This document shows positions 31,315 through 43,590 of a DNA stretch of 64,000 nt, piece after piece (positions within the stretch are counted from its first letter, which is position 1; each line of letters opens with the position of its first letter). Origin of the DNA: Camellia lanceoleosa (lineage: Eukaryota > Streptophyta > Magnoliopsida > Ericales > Theaceae); assembly GCA_025200525.1 (NCBI GenBank), contig CM045770.1:130476200-130540199 (forward strand), in the 5' to 3' direction. The notes under the pieces were generated by a model. It was not told the DNA's origin and searched no databases. It saw only the letters and a list, made by a program, of their open reading frames with translations. Both the position numbers and the translations under genes were made by a program.

Positions 31315-33672
31315 TAGTAAGGTTAAAGAGACTAAAATTAATGTAGATAGTTTGAAGACACTAGTATATTGGAAATAAAATATACATAATATCATTTTTC
31401 ATTCATATGATTAACGAATTTCTGATAAGGAGCCAAATATTATATAAGTTAAAATCTTAGAGGAACTTAGAGTAATTATATCAAATTTGTGACGTTTACT
31501 ATATTTTTTTTCAAATCTTGAGGGAAGTCAATGTAATTTATCCTAGAAAAATTTATGAGGAAAATGCTAATCTTACTAGAAATATTTTTATACAAAATTT
31601 ATTACCATGGCATTATCATTTTTAAAAAATTAAGTTATTTTAATTTTAAATAATGTGGCAATGTCATTCGTACTAAAATCTTTTTTGAACATTTTGATCT
31701 TAAACAATTTCAAGATTAGAAGTGTCAATAGTTAGCTGATTAACACAATACTATTTGTATCCTTTTTGACAGAATTGTCATGTGGCAATTTCCCCAGCTT
31801 TTAATGTCACGTGGCGATGGAAGATGAAGAGTTAAAAATTCCTTGAGACCCACCAAAGATACATGGCGGCTGAGCAAAACAATTTTTTTTTATTTATTAA
31901 TTAACTAAGGAAATTAGTTGATTAATTAATTAAATAAAACAATTTAGATTTGGTGGATGAGGCCAGCCTTAATTGTTCTTAAGAATTAGGAGGTTGTTGA
32001 GACTTATTCCCTATTTAAGTGCCTTGTCCTTATCTTTAAGATGATTGTTAAAGAGGTTGCTAATGATGAGACTTACACAATATTTGAAGATCTCACATGT
32101 CAACAACAAAGCTACAAAAGTGGAACCATTTTTTTTTTTCTCAAAATCAAGTCAAGTGGGTTTTTGATGGACATGCGGCAATTGGTGAAGATATGAAGGA
32201 TCAACACATACTACAATAAAGGGGTTAGTTTTCCAGGCAAGGTAAGATTGGTTTTTGAATTCCTTAAGAATAAACATGCATCACAAAGAGAAGAGATTTT
32301 TGCAGACCCGTCCAAAAATGGAGAGGGGCCAACAACGACCAAAAACAAAACAACCTGCTAGATCACCAAGAGATCAAACGAAAAGTGCAACAGCACCAAC
32401 ACAGCACCCTTAACAAAAAAGGATAGACTAAAGCAAGGAGAATGTTCATGGGCCTCATAGACGAAATATGTGAGCCATGAATATGTGGCTCAAGAGAAGA
32501 GAATTCTATGCAACAACAAAGGAGCCTTTTCCCCAAATCAAGCAAAAAATCAATTCAAATTCAAATCCGGAAGGACACATTGTAGGCACAAATTTCGAAT
32601 CATGAAATCTTTCAACACATTTCAAATTCATGTTACAAATATTCATTGTTTGGTTTTTGGACTGAACAATGCTGATTATTTGAATAGTAGATTCCTATTT
32701 CCAATCTGTATTTTAGATCGTTAATTACACATTTTAATTTGATGAAACCTCCGATTAATGAAGAACAAAAAAATAAAAATAAAAATAAAAATTTAACAGA
32801 AGACAAAATAAGGAAACAAAATATTTTATTGAAATTGTAGGGATTTAGAACACATAGATACAAAATACAATCATTAGGTTTGGAACCCTTTATCTATCGC
32901 TTGTCATGTTTGCAATATAGCGTAGGCTCTTGAATTCTCTTATTTCTCTTCTTCTTTTTGTAAAGACTTCTTTGACTTTTGATTTCTCTCTCTCTCTCTC
33001 TCTGATCTTCTGACTTTTGGTTTTTCGATCCCTTTCTTGTGTGATGATCCTCATATTTATAGAGGGTCATCCATGTGATAAGAGTGTCACATCTTCAATT
33101 TGAATTTCAAATGGAATGATAATGCCGCTTGAATTTGGCATCATCATATCTGATTAACCGTATTGACTCTTTGGATTTCATCCCATGTGGTGTCTTTTTG
33201 GTAGGCTCTACTGGTGTCACCCTTCGTAGGCTCCATGTGTCATTTGAGTATCTTAAATAATGTCGCTGAGATACGATGTTGTTTTATTTATGCACTTTAA
33301 TGAATCAAATTGATCATTTTAGGAAGTGATTACCTACAACAATCCTATCATAGGCTTTATGCATGTCATTAACTAATTGACTATACTTGAAATTTGAACA
33401 TAAATTTGGTTGAAATTTATGTGCCAACGCACATGGCGGCTTTCTAGAGTGGTAGATCAAGTCAAAGCTACAAGGATAGGCCTTAGCCGTTGGAGGTCAA
33501 AACCGTTTCCTAGTTTTGAGGGAAGCTAAGGATCAAGGACACATGTCACTGAGAATAGCTGCCACGTTTTTGGCAGTTGAACAAAATTAGGGGCTTCCTG
33601 AACACTATATAACGGGCTTCAAGTGCAACATTTGAAGGGGTCCTACACCAATCAACTTGACCAAGAGTCTTT
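31315..33672. other. AT-rich non-coding sequence
   Basis: Includes a (CT)n tract at 32984-33003. Around 33430-33640 the sequence is richer and holds a TATA-like ACTATATAACGG (33604), perhaps an LTR or promoter remnant. No coding similarity. Confidence 0.35.
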
Positions 33673-33673
33673 C

Positions 33674-33800
33674 AATTCATCTTAGCTTCATAACTTATTT
33701 ATCTTAGCTTTATAACTTAATTATCTTAGCTTAGCTTCATAGCTTCTTTATCATAACTTCATAGGTTAGTTCCTTTAGTTTCATAGCTTAGTTATCTTAG
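33674..33800 (+). repeat. Short tandem repeat of ATCTTAGCTTCATAACTT type
   Basis: About five degenerate copies of a 22-24-bp unit, TTATCTTAGCTTYATARCTTA, lie about 70 bp downstream of ACTATATAACGG. Confidence 0.7.
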
Positions 33801-34226
33801 ATTATCAATTGCACTTCATTCTCAATTAATGCAAGTCATGATTTTAGTCTAATTATCTTTGGCACGCATAAATTTGTTAAAAGTACTATTCATTGGGGTA
33901 AGATCCAATCCAGTGGCGGCTTCTCTTAGCCACACACAATTATTTTTCTATGTTAGAAGTCAGAAGTGTTCAACAATTCTTACACCTTGAACTAAATTCA
34001 CAAGTTCTGGCATACTTGCAATTAATAAAGAAATTTTTTTGTGTTCACACCTGCATGACTTCTTGAGGGGCAACAAGAATTTCTGAAGAGTGTAAACAGA
34101 TACCAAAGAGTTGAAATAATCATAGAAATACCAATCTTAAAGCCTTAGGATTAATGAAAAATAAACTAAATCAAATTTTCAACAAAATGAAAGAAGGACA
34201 AAAAAAATCCCCTAATTAAAAATTTT

Positions 34227-34582
34227 GGGTAAATTACAAATGCACCCCTGATATTTGTTTAAAATACAGAGTGTCCCTTATAATTTGAAAAATTATAAAT
34301 GCTTTCTTGTCAATTTTTTTTATTTAACAGAATTAATTGAAAAAATAAAATTTATAACTATTCTCCTATACAATAATAAAATTACCTAAATTATGAATTA
34401 AAATAAATTTTTTATATCATTAAAATTTGTTAATTAATTTGATGATTTATTAATAAAATGGGTTATTTGTTATAAAATTAGAAATCTCATGGGTGAGATA
34501 TAATTTCTAGGAGTATGTTCACATGAGACAATTCTTATTTTAAGCAAATTTTAGGAGTATGTTCTAAAAGTTTAGATTGAGC
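34227..34582. mobile_element. Mutator-type MITE, family of 62402-62745 (decayed)
   Basis: Starts GGGTAAATTACAAATGCACC and is colinear with 62402-62745 (ATTTAACAGAATTAATTGAA, TTATTAATAAAATGGG). The right end is diverged. Confidence 0.72.
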
Positions 34583-34702
34583 TTTGAATGAGGACAAAAC
34601 AAGAAAGGTTACAAAACAAAAACAAAAACAAAAAAACAAAAACAAAATACAAAATAAATAAATAAATAAATCAACCCTAAACACAATGAGCCAAAAACAC
34701 AC

Positions 34703-37138
34703 TTGTGCGGAGGAATAGCTTACTTTTTGTTTTAAGACGGGATAAGGCCCAAAGTTTAATTACAAAGAGCAATTTCCTTGGGACTAGGATTGCTGTTAGG
34801 ATCAAGTCTTGGACTAGTAAAACCCTGTCTTATGCTGGGAGAGCCCAATTGATTAGCACTATCCTTTTCTCCATGCAAGTCTACTGGTCCTCTCTTTTCA
34901 TTCTTCCTAAGAGAGTTATTAAGGACGTGGAAGCTTTGTGTAGGTCCTTCCTTTGGTCTGGTCTCGACCTTAAAAATACTGGTGCTAAGGTTGCTTGGGA
35001 TAGAGTTTGTGCCCCTAAAAATGAAGGTGGTTTAGGTTTTAAGTCTATGACTATATGGAATAAAGCTGCTGTGGCTAAGCATGCTTGGTTTCTTATATCT
35101 GGTGGTGAGCAATCCATGTGATGTCAATGGGTGAAATCCTATTTGTTGAGAGGCCATAGCTTCTGGGAAGTTAAGGTTCCTTGTGACCCTTCTTGGGTGT
35201 GGAGGAAACTCTTATCTATGAGGGAGTCTCTGTTCCCTTTAATCAAATGCAAGATTGGCAATAGGGTTGATGCCTTTCCGTGGCATGATAATTGGCATCC
35301 TTTTGGCTCCCTTTGGGCTGGGTATGGTAATAGATTGGAGTACGACACTGCCTTAAATGTTCAGTGTAAAGTGGCTTCTGTTGTGAGAGATGGTGGTTGG
35401 TGCTGGCCTAATGCTTCCTCTTGGGTTGTGAAGGAAATCCTTGATCACACTCCTCCTGACCTCACTCCTTCCATGGAAAGCAATGATAAAATTATTTGGC
35501 TCCCTCAAAAGGATGGAAAGTTTAACATTGGGTCTGCTTGGCATACTTGGAGATCTAATTGGCCTTCTGTTTTCTGGGCTAATCTTGTGTGGAATCCCTA
35601 TTCTATTCCTAGAGTGGGTTTTATCGTTTGGCTGGTTGTTCTGAGAAGGTTAAATATGGGTGATAGACTTGCTAATTTTGGCATTAACCCTAGTCATAGT
35701 TGCCTTCTGTATGGGTCCTTTGAGGAGGACCATGACCACTTGTTTTTCAAATGTATCTATTCATCCAAAGTGTGGTTGGCTGTGCAAGCTAAATGTAACT
35801 CTAACTGGCATAGCACTACCTAGCTGGGTCTTGTTGAGGTTGTGGCCAGGGATTGCAAGGTAAATCCCTTGCCACAATTATCAAAAGACTAGCTTTTGTT
35901 GCACTGTGTATCAAATTTGGTTAGAAAGAAATAACAGAATTTTCAGTAATAAGAGGAAACCTGAGGAGATCATTTTGAAGGCCATTCTCTACATGGTTAG
36001 ATATAGAGCTCTCTCTCTCAACCATACCAAGCAGCCTCAATCTGATAACTGGTTTTTGCAAAAGTGGAGGTTGACTCCAACCATCCTTAAAATTGAGGGG
36101 AATGTTATCAACTGAGGGTTGAGTGTTTGAGAGATTCATATTGTGGGTTGAGTTTGGTGAATTCCTATAGTGAGGCTCATGTTTAATCTATTTTCTAATG
36201 TGGTGTTCTGTTTGCAGGTGTAATATGTGGAAGCTTTTCTTTGAGGGTTGTGAGGTCACTGTAAGAAGGTTGAGTAATGTTAGCCATATACATAGTGCTA
36301 ATTTATTTATTTACCTGCAGGTTTTGACAACTGGCTGGTACTTGGTAGGGGATGTTATTGTAGTGGGTTGAGATTTGTGAGCTATAAATTATTGTAGTTT
36401 TTTATTTCTCTTTCATAGAGTCCATGGTTATTCTCGAATACCTATCACTGTTATTAGTCTTTGTTGAGTTGTGTATACAGTGTGAGTTGAGTGACTAAGC
36501 CCATATATATTTTGAGCTTTGTGCTATACAGTGTTATCGGTATTGCTGTTTTCTTTGTTTTATATATGTGTTGTTGGTTTTTCCAGGTTAATCTAATCAG
36601 TGGTGGAGTAAGTACTGTGTTGTTCCCATTGAGGCTGCAGCTTGTCAGAGGATCACCAGGACTAGGCTGCATTGTTGCGCTAGTCTAAGTGGAGTTCCTT
36701 CACATAGAGAATACTTTGTCTTTCCTTTACTTTTTGTAATGGTTGTAACTCTTTATGGGGTTTTTTCTTTCAGTTCTTACAACTGGGATGTTTTATATAA
36801 GTGTAATATTTGGGTTTGTAACAGTTTTCCTTCGTGTTCCTTAAGTTGGTCTAAGGCTTGTGCTAATGGTTACATAGGTGTTCTTGAACAGTTTTGTATT
36901 TAGCTGGTCTAGATTATGTTTCTGTTCTTGAACAGTTTTGTATTAGCCTTGTGCCAATAGTTATGTTGGTCTAGATTATGTTTCTGTTCGTTTCCCTATC
37001 TTTTGATTGGAATATCGATCTTGAACAGTTTCGTCATCTTGTTTGGTTTTGTATTTAGCTGCTTTAGGTCCTGGGATATGCCCCTTGTAATCTTGTAAAT
37101 CTTTTGTTTTTATTTATGAGTTATTCATCCAAAAAAAA
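34703..37138 (+). mobile_element. 5'-truncated L1-type LINE
   Basis: The copy starts within the C-terminal third of ORF2 and ends in an A-tail at 37131-37138, the hallmark of truncated reverse transcription from the 3' end. A 3' untranslated region of about 1 kb follows the coding remnant. Flanking target repeats were not identified with confidence. Confidence 0.8.
34705..36115 (+). pseudogene. LINE ORF2 C-terminal part (post-RT and zf-RVT region)
   Basis: Reads the plant LINE region after the RT core: IKSWTSKTLSYAGRAQLIST, FLWSGLDLKN and KNEGGLGFKSM. A single TGA at 35119-35121 interrupts the frame. Then come the linker with WHDNWHPFGSL and a zf-RVT-type segment ending in INPSHSCLLYGSFEEDHDHL and FFKC. 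After 35823 stops accumulate, and a frameshifted stretch at 35906-36115 (YQIWLERNNRIF) gives the usual terminal motif. Endonuclease and the YADD-type RT core are absent by truncation. Confidence 0.88.
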
Positions 37139-37784
37139 TTACAATAAGAAACACAGAAGGTCTCATCCCTACTCCATTCAAATAAAAATGTGATTCAACA
37201 TCAAAAGCCATTATAGCTAGATAATGAGCAATCCTGTGCAACTCAGAGCATCCTTAATGTCGACGAAAATTATTCGATGTGACCAACTACAATGTTCCAA
37301 ATTCATTTCAACTACAATGTTCCAAACTCATCTCAACTATTGATCTATGTGACATTTACGTGAGACCTACACAAATCAATGGTTGAAATAGGTCTGTGAC
37401 ATGACTATGTAATTGTTGTTGATATTAGTGAATAATTGCTCTAACGCCGATAATGAAGTGGCCAAACCTAGAAAATTCCAAAAAAATAGCCCCAAATAAC
37501 AAAAACAATATGCAAAGAATCTCCCACTAAATTAATATCATGTAGCCCCAAACAACTTGAAAACTTATTTTAGTACTTTATAGTTACATAATATTTATTT
37601 ATACTTAATATAGATAATTTATAATGAAAAAATTGTTGAAAAGTCCAATTTAAGAGGGCTACAAGTCATTAGGTCTAGTGGATTTTTTTTTTTTGTTGGT
37701 GATAAGTCCACTATTTGTGAAATAGTTTGGTGAGAAGTCATTTTGTTAGTTTTGAAGAACAATTTATTTTCAATTTTACCCCTT
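37139..37784. other. AT-rich non-coding sequence
   Basis: No gene or ordered repeat recognised. Confidence 0.4.
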
Positions 37785-38065
37785 ATCTATCTGTTGACTT
37801 TCATTGACTATCTGTTCAAATTTATATCTATCTGTTTAAATTATTTTTCCTATATATTCAATTTATATCTATCTGTTCAATTTTTTTCCTTATCTGTTCA
37901 ATTTTTTCCCTTATCTGTTGAAATTATCTATTAAAATTACGTATTTGTTCAATTTTTTCCATTATTTGTTCAAATATTTGTTTGAATTTTATTATCTGTT
38001 CAATTTTTCCACTTATCTATTTAAATCTATTTATCCAAATTTTATTATCTATTCAATTTTTTTTT
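37785..38065 (+). repeat. Degenerate minisatellite TATCTGTTCAATTTTTTCC
   Basis: Roughly a dozen variants of a 19-24-bp unit (TATCTGTTCAA...TTT) in direct order, with weaker copies to about 38175. The apparent short proteins here are by-products of the repeat. Confidence 0.7.
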
Positions 38066-38455
38066 CTTTTGAATTCATTTTGTTGATTTTTTATCGATTC
38101 AAACGTTTGTTATTGAAATACACAAGGCACTATCTGTTCAACTTTTGAACAGATCTGTTCAACAAGAACAACAAAATTTTTTACCTGTTTAAATCCAACA
38201 CAAACAAATCATGTTTGTTCAACAACAACAACACATATATAAGCAAAAACCTAACTACCCAAATAAACAAATATATATATATATATATCAATAAGCAAAC
38301 ACCTAACTACATTACTTATGCAAAAAAACCAAACTACCCAAAAAAGAAAAGAAAAAAATTGCAAAAGCCTCAGATTAGTTTCATTCATCATAGACATTAG
38401 CAAATCTCGAAACTCCATCAAAATCAAATAACAACAACAACAACAATAACGCGCG

Positions 38456-38458
<3 letters not shown>

Positions 38459-38497
<39 letters not shown>
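38459..38497. repeat. (AC)n microsatellite
   Basis: About 19 AC dinucleotides preceded by a GCGCGCG tract. (AT)n tracts flank it at 38272-38288 and 38529-38549. Confidence 0.97.
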
Positions 38498-38501
<4 letters not shown>

Positions 38502-39054
38502 AACAAAACCCTAACTACCCAGATTTTTATATATATATATATATATATTTTGCAAAAGCCTCAATTCTTGTTAAACAAACAGATCTCATAAATATTTAAA
38601 AGCCTCTGATTTGTTGGCTTTTGTTGACAGATCTCACAGCTTTGATCAAATCATCAACAGTTTATGTCCATGATAATGATGCATGCAATAAACCAGTGTG
38701 ATGTGTTGTGTGCCTATATATATACATACACGTGTAGTAAACTACCATTATTTCCTTTTTTTTCTCCATTCACAATCCAAACAAAGCCTTAGATAATTTT
38801 ATAAACTCAAAATAGCAAGAAAGCTTCAAGATTAAAATTTTTTTTAAAAAAAAAATGGTACAAACTTGTAAAAAACACAGAGAAGAAAATCCAAACTATA
38901 ACTAATAGAGAGAAAACCTAAGAAAGAGTCTTGATTGCCCCATTTTCGAGGGGTTGAAGGAAATTTGAAGAAGAGCTTACCAGAGATATTGACGTTGTAG
39001 ATGAAAATCAGCTACCGCAGATGGTGATGTGGTGGTGGAGCTGTTGTTGGGGGA

Positions 39055-39225
39055 GTCCAAGAAATACTGTGCACACACGGTTTGTGCACAGATTGAAAAT
39101 CTATAAATAGATAGATTGTATGTTTGTTTGAGATAGAGTGGGAGAAAATGTAATCTACAGAGAGAAACATAATATCTCCAGATAAGGAGAATTCTAAGAA
39201 AGTAGATAATTTGAGAGAATCACAA
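39055..39225 (+). repeat. Inverted LTR fragment next to the small copia-type element
   Basis: GAAAATCTATAAATAGATAG, GTTTGTTTGAGATA and CTCCAGATAAGGAGAATTC are reverse complements of words at 39345-39510 in the adjacent LTR. The two arms, about 170 bp each with a spacer of about 120 bp, could fold into a long hairpin. Confidence 0.8.
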
Positions 39226-39231
39226 AAGAAC

Positions 39232-41236
39232 TGTTGAAAGTGGGAGAGACATGCATACCATTGTGTAGTTATATAAAGAAAGGAAATAAAATTGAATAAA
39301 CATTTATTTTATTCAATCACCAACAAATTATACAAAACAGAGCAGACTCTCTGTTAACTCTCAAATTCTCTACTCTCTTAAAATTCTCCTTATCTGGAGA
39401 TGTTATGTTTCTCCTTGGAGATTACATTTTCTCACACTGTATCTCAAACAAACATACAACTTATCTATTTATAGATTTTGAATTCGTGTACAAACCATGT
39501 GTGCACAATGTTCCTTCATCCTTAAACTTTTGAACATGGCAACCTCATGGAAGCTTCACTTTCTCTTCTACATCATTCTGAACTCCTCTTCTTCAACATG
39601 GAATTCTCTAGTAGCTTATTCTCTTCTCTGGAATTCATTATCTTCGAACTCAAATTGAGTTTGTCTTCCAACGTCCCCCCTCAAACTCAATTTGTTAGAT
39701 TCTCTACACGATGCCTCATATCTACTCATGGAGTTGATCATGACCTCTTGTCTGCTCTTTGTAATCAATCCTCCATTGACTTCTATCTCTCTTTGAATAA
39801 CCTCTTATTGTTCTGTGTTTTTAACCTCCTATTGACATCTTCTCTCTTGTCCACGACCTCTTCCTCGCAGTACATGTCCTCTGTCAAGATCTCTTCCTCA
39901 CAATATATCTTCTCTGTTAGGACCTTTTGCTTGTGAAACAACCCTTTGTTGTCTTCTCTTGTCAATCTTCTATTGATGTATGTCTTTTGGAACAACCACC
40001 TATTGTTCTTTGTCTCTAGAAACAACCATCTGTTGTTTATCTTGCGGAACAACCACATGTTGTCCATTTCTGCCAACCATCTGTTGACTCATCTCTCTTC
40101 AATGTCTTGGAGCAACCACCTGTTGTTTGTCTCGTCCATGATATCTGGGACGTCTTCTATCACCCATCTATGATGTCTTCTTTGTTGTATTCTTCAACTC
40201 CCGTTTCGAAGAATATTTTTTTACTTCATTTCTTCAAATAAAATCTGCAAATTATAGAATGTGTCTGGATTACTCCAAATAGTTAGAAAGCACTATTGGA
40301 TCGTTGTAATTGAACTCCGGATGGCTTAGATTTAGTCAAAATAGATTGGATGGTTTAGATCGATGGTTGTAGCTTAATCGTGAAACAATGGATAATTCAT
40401 TTTATTTTGCTATCACTCTAGTTCATCTTCTCCGGCATGTCTTTTTTTCAGGAAAACTTTGATTCGGCAATTACGGCTTTGTTTTAGCACCGATTTCGAC
40501 GCGATTTTTGCCATTGAAATTTTCTCAACGAGCGTTTTAATCTTTTATACTCGAAACTGGATTTCGATAACTTCAAAAATCTTTATTTCCGAATATCTCA
40601 TTTATCGACGAACTTCGAATACTCCTTGGCTCTTCTGGTTAATAGTTCTAGATTCATCTACTTAACACGAACCTTTTCGTATATTCATAAATTGATTTCG
40701 ACACCTTCAAAATGTGGACAAATTTTGAAAACACCTTGTTCTTCTTTGTTTCTGATTTTTTTAGCCCAAATTGTCTCTTCTAGCTTTGATACCACTATCA
40801 AAAGTGGGAGAGAAATGTATACCGGTTGTGATGGTATACAAAAAGAGGAAAATAAATTGAACAAACAGTATTTTTATTCAATCACAAACAAATTATACAA
40901 AACATAGCTATCTCTCTGTTAACTCTCAAACTTTGTACTCTCTTAGAAATCTCCTTATTTGGAGCTGTTATGTTTCTCCCTGAAGATTAAATTTTTCTCT
41001 CACTCTATCTCAAACAAACATGCAACCTATCTATTTATGAATTTTCAATATATGTACAAACCGTGTGTGCACAGTGTTTCTTTATCCTTAAGCTTTTGAC
41101 CATAACAACCTCATGAAAGCTTCCTCTTCTCTTCTGCATCATTCTAAACTCCTCTTTTTCAACTTGCAATTTTCTAGCAACTTCTTCTCTTCTCTAGAAT
41201 TCATTATCTTCAAACTCAAATTGAGTTTGTCTTCCA
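39232..41236 (-). mobile_element. Small non-autonomous LTR retrotransposon (copia-type PBS)
   Basis: Two direct LTRs of 439 bp (39232-39670) and 441 bp (40796-41236) flank 1,125 bp of interior. Reading on the minus strand, the 5' LTR is at high coordinates. TGGTATCAAAGC (PBS) follows it at once at 40794-40783, and a GAGGGGGGACG polypurine tract precedes the 3' LTR at 39674-39684. The minus-strand LTR has a TATA box CTATAAATAG. No gag or pol domain is present, so it is a TRIM/LARD-like derivative of intermediate size. The LTRs differ at many positions, so insertion is old. Target repeats were not found. Confidence 0.8.
39936..40140 (+). repeat. Array of small palindromes AACAACCAYCTGTTGTT
   Basis: About six copies of AACAACC-NNN-GTTGTT-type palindromes are spaced roughly 25-45 bp within the element interior. 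On the minus strand they encode a repeated NNRWLF motif in an open frame (39783-40076), which is probably a by-product. Confidence 0.7.
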
Positions 41237-42129
41237 ATAGTCCTGTCCTTCCGAACGCCGTTGATGGATCTGGATCTAGATCTGAGTAGCGGTGGCACCA
41301 TCGACGTGGAGATAGCGACGACAAGGTGAAAAATATATATATATATATATAAAGGGTTAAGAGGCGAGGGCAATGAAGCAAAGGAGAGGGAGAGGGCAAG
41401 GGCAAGGAGCAACAGCGGAGATGAGAGAGAGAGAGAGAGAGAGTTTGGTTTTATCATTTGACCGTATATACTATATACATTTACACTTTGATAATTTGGT
41501 CATTTTGTAGCTGCTTGTCCTTATGAACAAAGTAATTTAAAGTGTGGACCTTTGGCTAATGGAAATTCAAAATTGAATTTTTGAACTGAGTGCTCATTTG
41601 TAATTGATATCAATCTCAAATATTTCTTCATATTTTAACACAATACATGTAACCAGAAAAAAATAATTATTAGAATATATTTAATATGTAAAATATATAC
41701 ATGCTCCTAATTTTAATTTTTTTTTATATGTTCTCGCTCCATTGCCTTGCTCCCGCTTTGAGAGAGTCTGTTAGGCTCTTTAAATATAGAGAACTTTAAA
41801 GCGATGAGCCAAAATAACTTCACTATTAAAGAGTTTGTTGGAAAGCCACAACTACATCGAGACTAAATACAATGCATAATTTGAACTTTTTAAAAAGCTT
41901 GATTCCGTAGTGTTCGAGGAGATACCCATAGATATGTAGGACAGTGCCAAGGTTGTGCCTCTGTTGCCCCATGGTGACCCCGAGCTTGGCCCCAAAGTAG
42001 AGTTTATAGCTGAACCTTCTCCTTTCTTTTTCTCTTCTCTCATTCCGTAAGAGTTTTAGGACAAAAGCAGGTTGCCTAACTAAGCCTGAATGATTTAGGC
42101 TCAGTAGACCCTTTCTATTTAAATTCTTA
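41237..42129. other. Non-coding sequence with (AT)n and (GA)n tracts
   Basis: (AT)n at 41334-41351 and (GA)n at 41423-41443. GC-richer 41240-41330 (GGATCTGGATCTAGATCTG) has no recognised function. A minus-strand open stretch at 41826-42152 may be the decayed tail of the LINE ORF1 that follows. Confidence 0.4.
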
Positions 42130-43590
42130 CTAAGTACTTGTGCCAAATCCACTTCAAGATTGATACCAAGCCTAATTCCATCTCAAGTTCCATTGAAGCT
42201 TCTAATAAAACTAGGAGTATGGACTTGCTCAACATTAAATTTTGGGCTGTGCACTGACTCCTCCAACATGGTCTCCTAGACAACTGTGTTTACCTCCTCA
42301 CCCAAATGACAATCACTAGGCCCTATCCTCTGATCTACCTCCTTGGTACATACTTTCTCTTCTCTGTTGAAACCTCCATCCCACTTTGACTCCTCAACAA
42401 CTGTGTTTACCTTCATCATACTTTTTGCCTCCTTCTTGAAACACTCCTCTGGACTTGTTCCTTTCACAACACTGCCACAGATTTCATTGGAGCTATACTC
42501 TTCCAAGCCATTGTGCTTTAAGCTACTAAATTCTGCTAAATGATCTTTACATACAAGAATGGGATGTAGTTTACCCTTGCACTCCAAAGATATAGTTTTG
42601 TTAATAATCTCCATACAAGATGTAGCCACTCTGATTCTGGTGTGGGAAAAAGACTTTGGTTGACAAATATCACCATCTAGGCTAAGAACAGTACCCCACA
42701 TACTTCCAATGTTGTTGAGTGTGCCCCTATTCCAGAGATCTAAGGGTATGCCATAACACCTCAACCACACACATTTCTCTTGTTCAAGATAAAATTATGG
42801 CTTCCATTCCACCACAAACTGACTCCATTCCTTAAACCATTCTTTGATATTGCAAACATTTGATTCAGCTCCTTTTGAGAATTGAAAGTTAATACTATAT
42901 CTCAACCTTCCCCTTTTCTGACCATTACCTAATCCAAATCTTTCTCCTTTAGGACATTTTCAATGTTAATAGTAGAGTATTCAGCATTAAGTCTGACTAT
43001 TACACTATCATAGAGCCATCCAAGACTATCTTCATTGGCTTTTATGATCAAACTAGCTTTTCCAGCCACAGTGGGTGTGACCCCTTTTAATACTTCAGCG
43101 AACAATCTTAGACTTGAAAACGGATCTTCATCCCAATTTCTATAAGTTTCAGGAGGTCTTCTGATGGTAACGGGTTCTGTCTTGCTCTGTTCAACTCTGA
43201 TGCACCTGTCATTTGTACCCTTTTTAACTTCTAGCACCCTTTCATCTACCAACAGACCATTCGCTTTTTGGATAGCAATGTATGCTACTACAGGGCAATC
43301 AAATCTCACAAATCCCAATCTTAAGTTTGTCACAGTCTTTCTATTATGCCAAACTGTGTGAAAAGTTTGAACAGAGTTTTGGCATCCATAGCTGTAGGTA
43401 AATTATCCACAAAAATAGTAAATAGTCGATGCTTAGCTTCTTTGCCTTGCGCTCCACTTCCTTCCCTCCGCCTCACTACCAGAATCCAAACTCCATTTCC
43501 TTCTTGTGCCATTACATTTGTGTGAGAACTTATAACTGGGAAAACAAGACCAACTTCTACTCTTCCTTTCCGCAAAAACACAAAACCCAG
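42130..43590 (-). pseudogene. LINE ORF1 with RRM domain, frameshifted
   Basis: Three minus-strand frames, read from high to low coordinates, form one protein. 43581-43330 gives an RRM start with TIFVDNLP (RNP2-like) and LFKLFTQFG. 43333-42929 gives LGFVRFD (RNP1-like), AIQKANGLLVDERVLEVKKG and a domain with GWLYDSVIVRL. 42770-42276 gives WLRCYGIPLDLWNRGTLNNI and the acidic tail. RRM plus this DUF4283-like module is the architecture of plant L1-clade LINE ORF1 proteins that carry an RRM (BNR type), which bind element RNA. Two frame changes make it non-functional. ORF2 is not found downstream. Confidence 0.72.

Noticed and set aside
37743..38148. Repeated Tyr/Leu/Phe-rich small proteins
   Set aside because: Direct translation of the TATCTGTTCAATTTTT minisatellite; no start context or conservation.
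38251..38496. Frame starting with repeated Cys-Val
   Set aside because: Product of the (AC)n microsatellite read in antisense.
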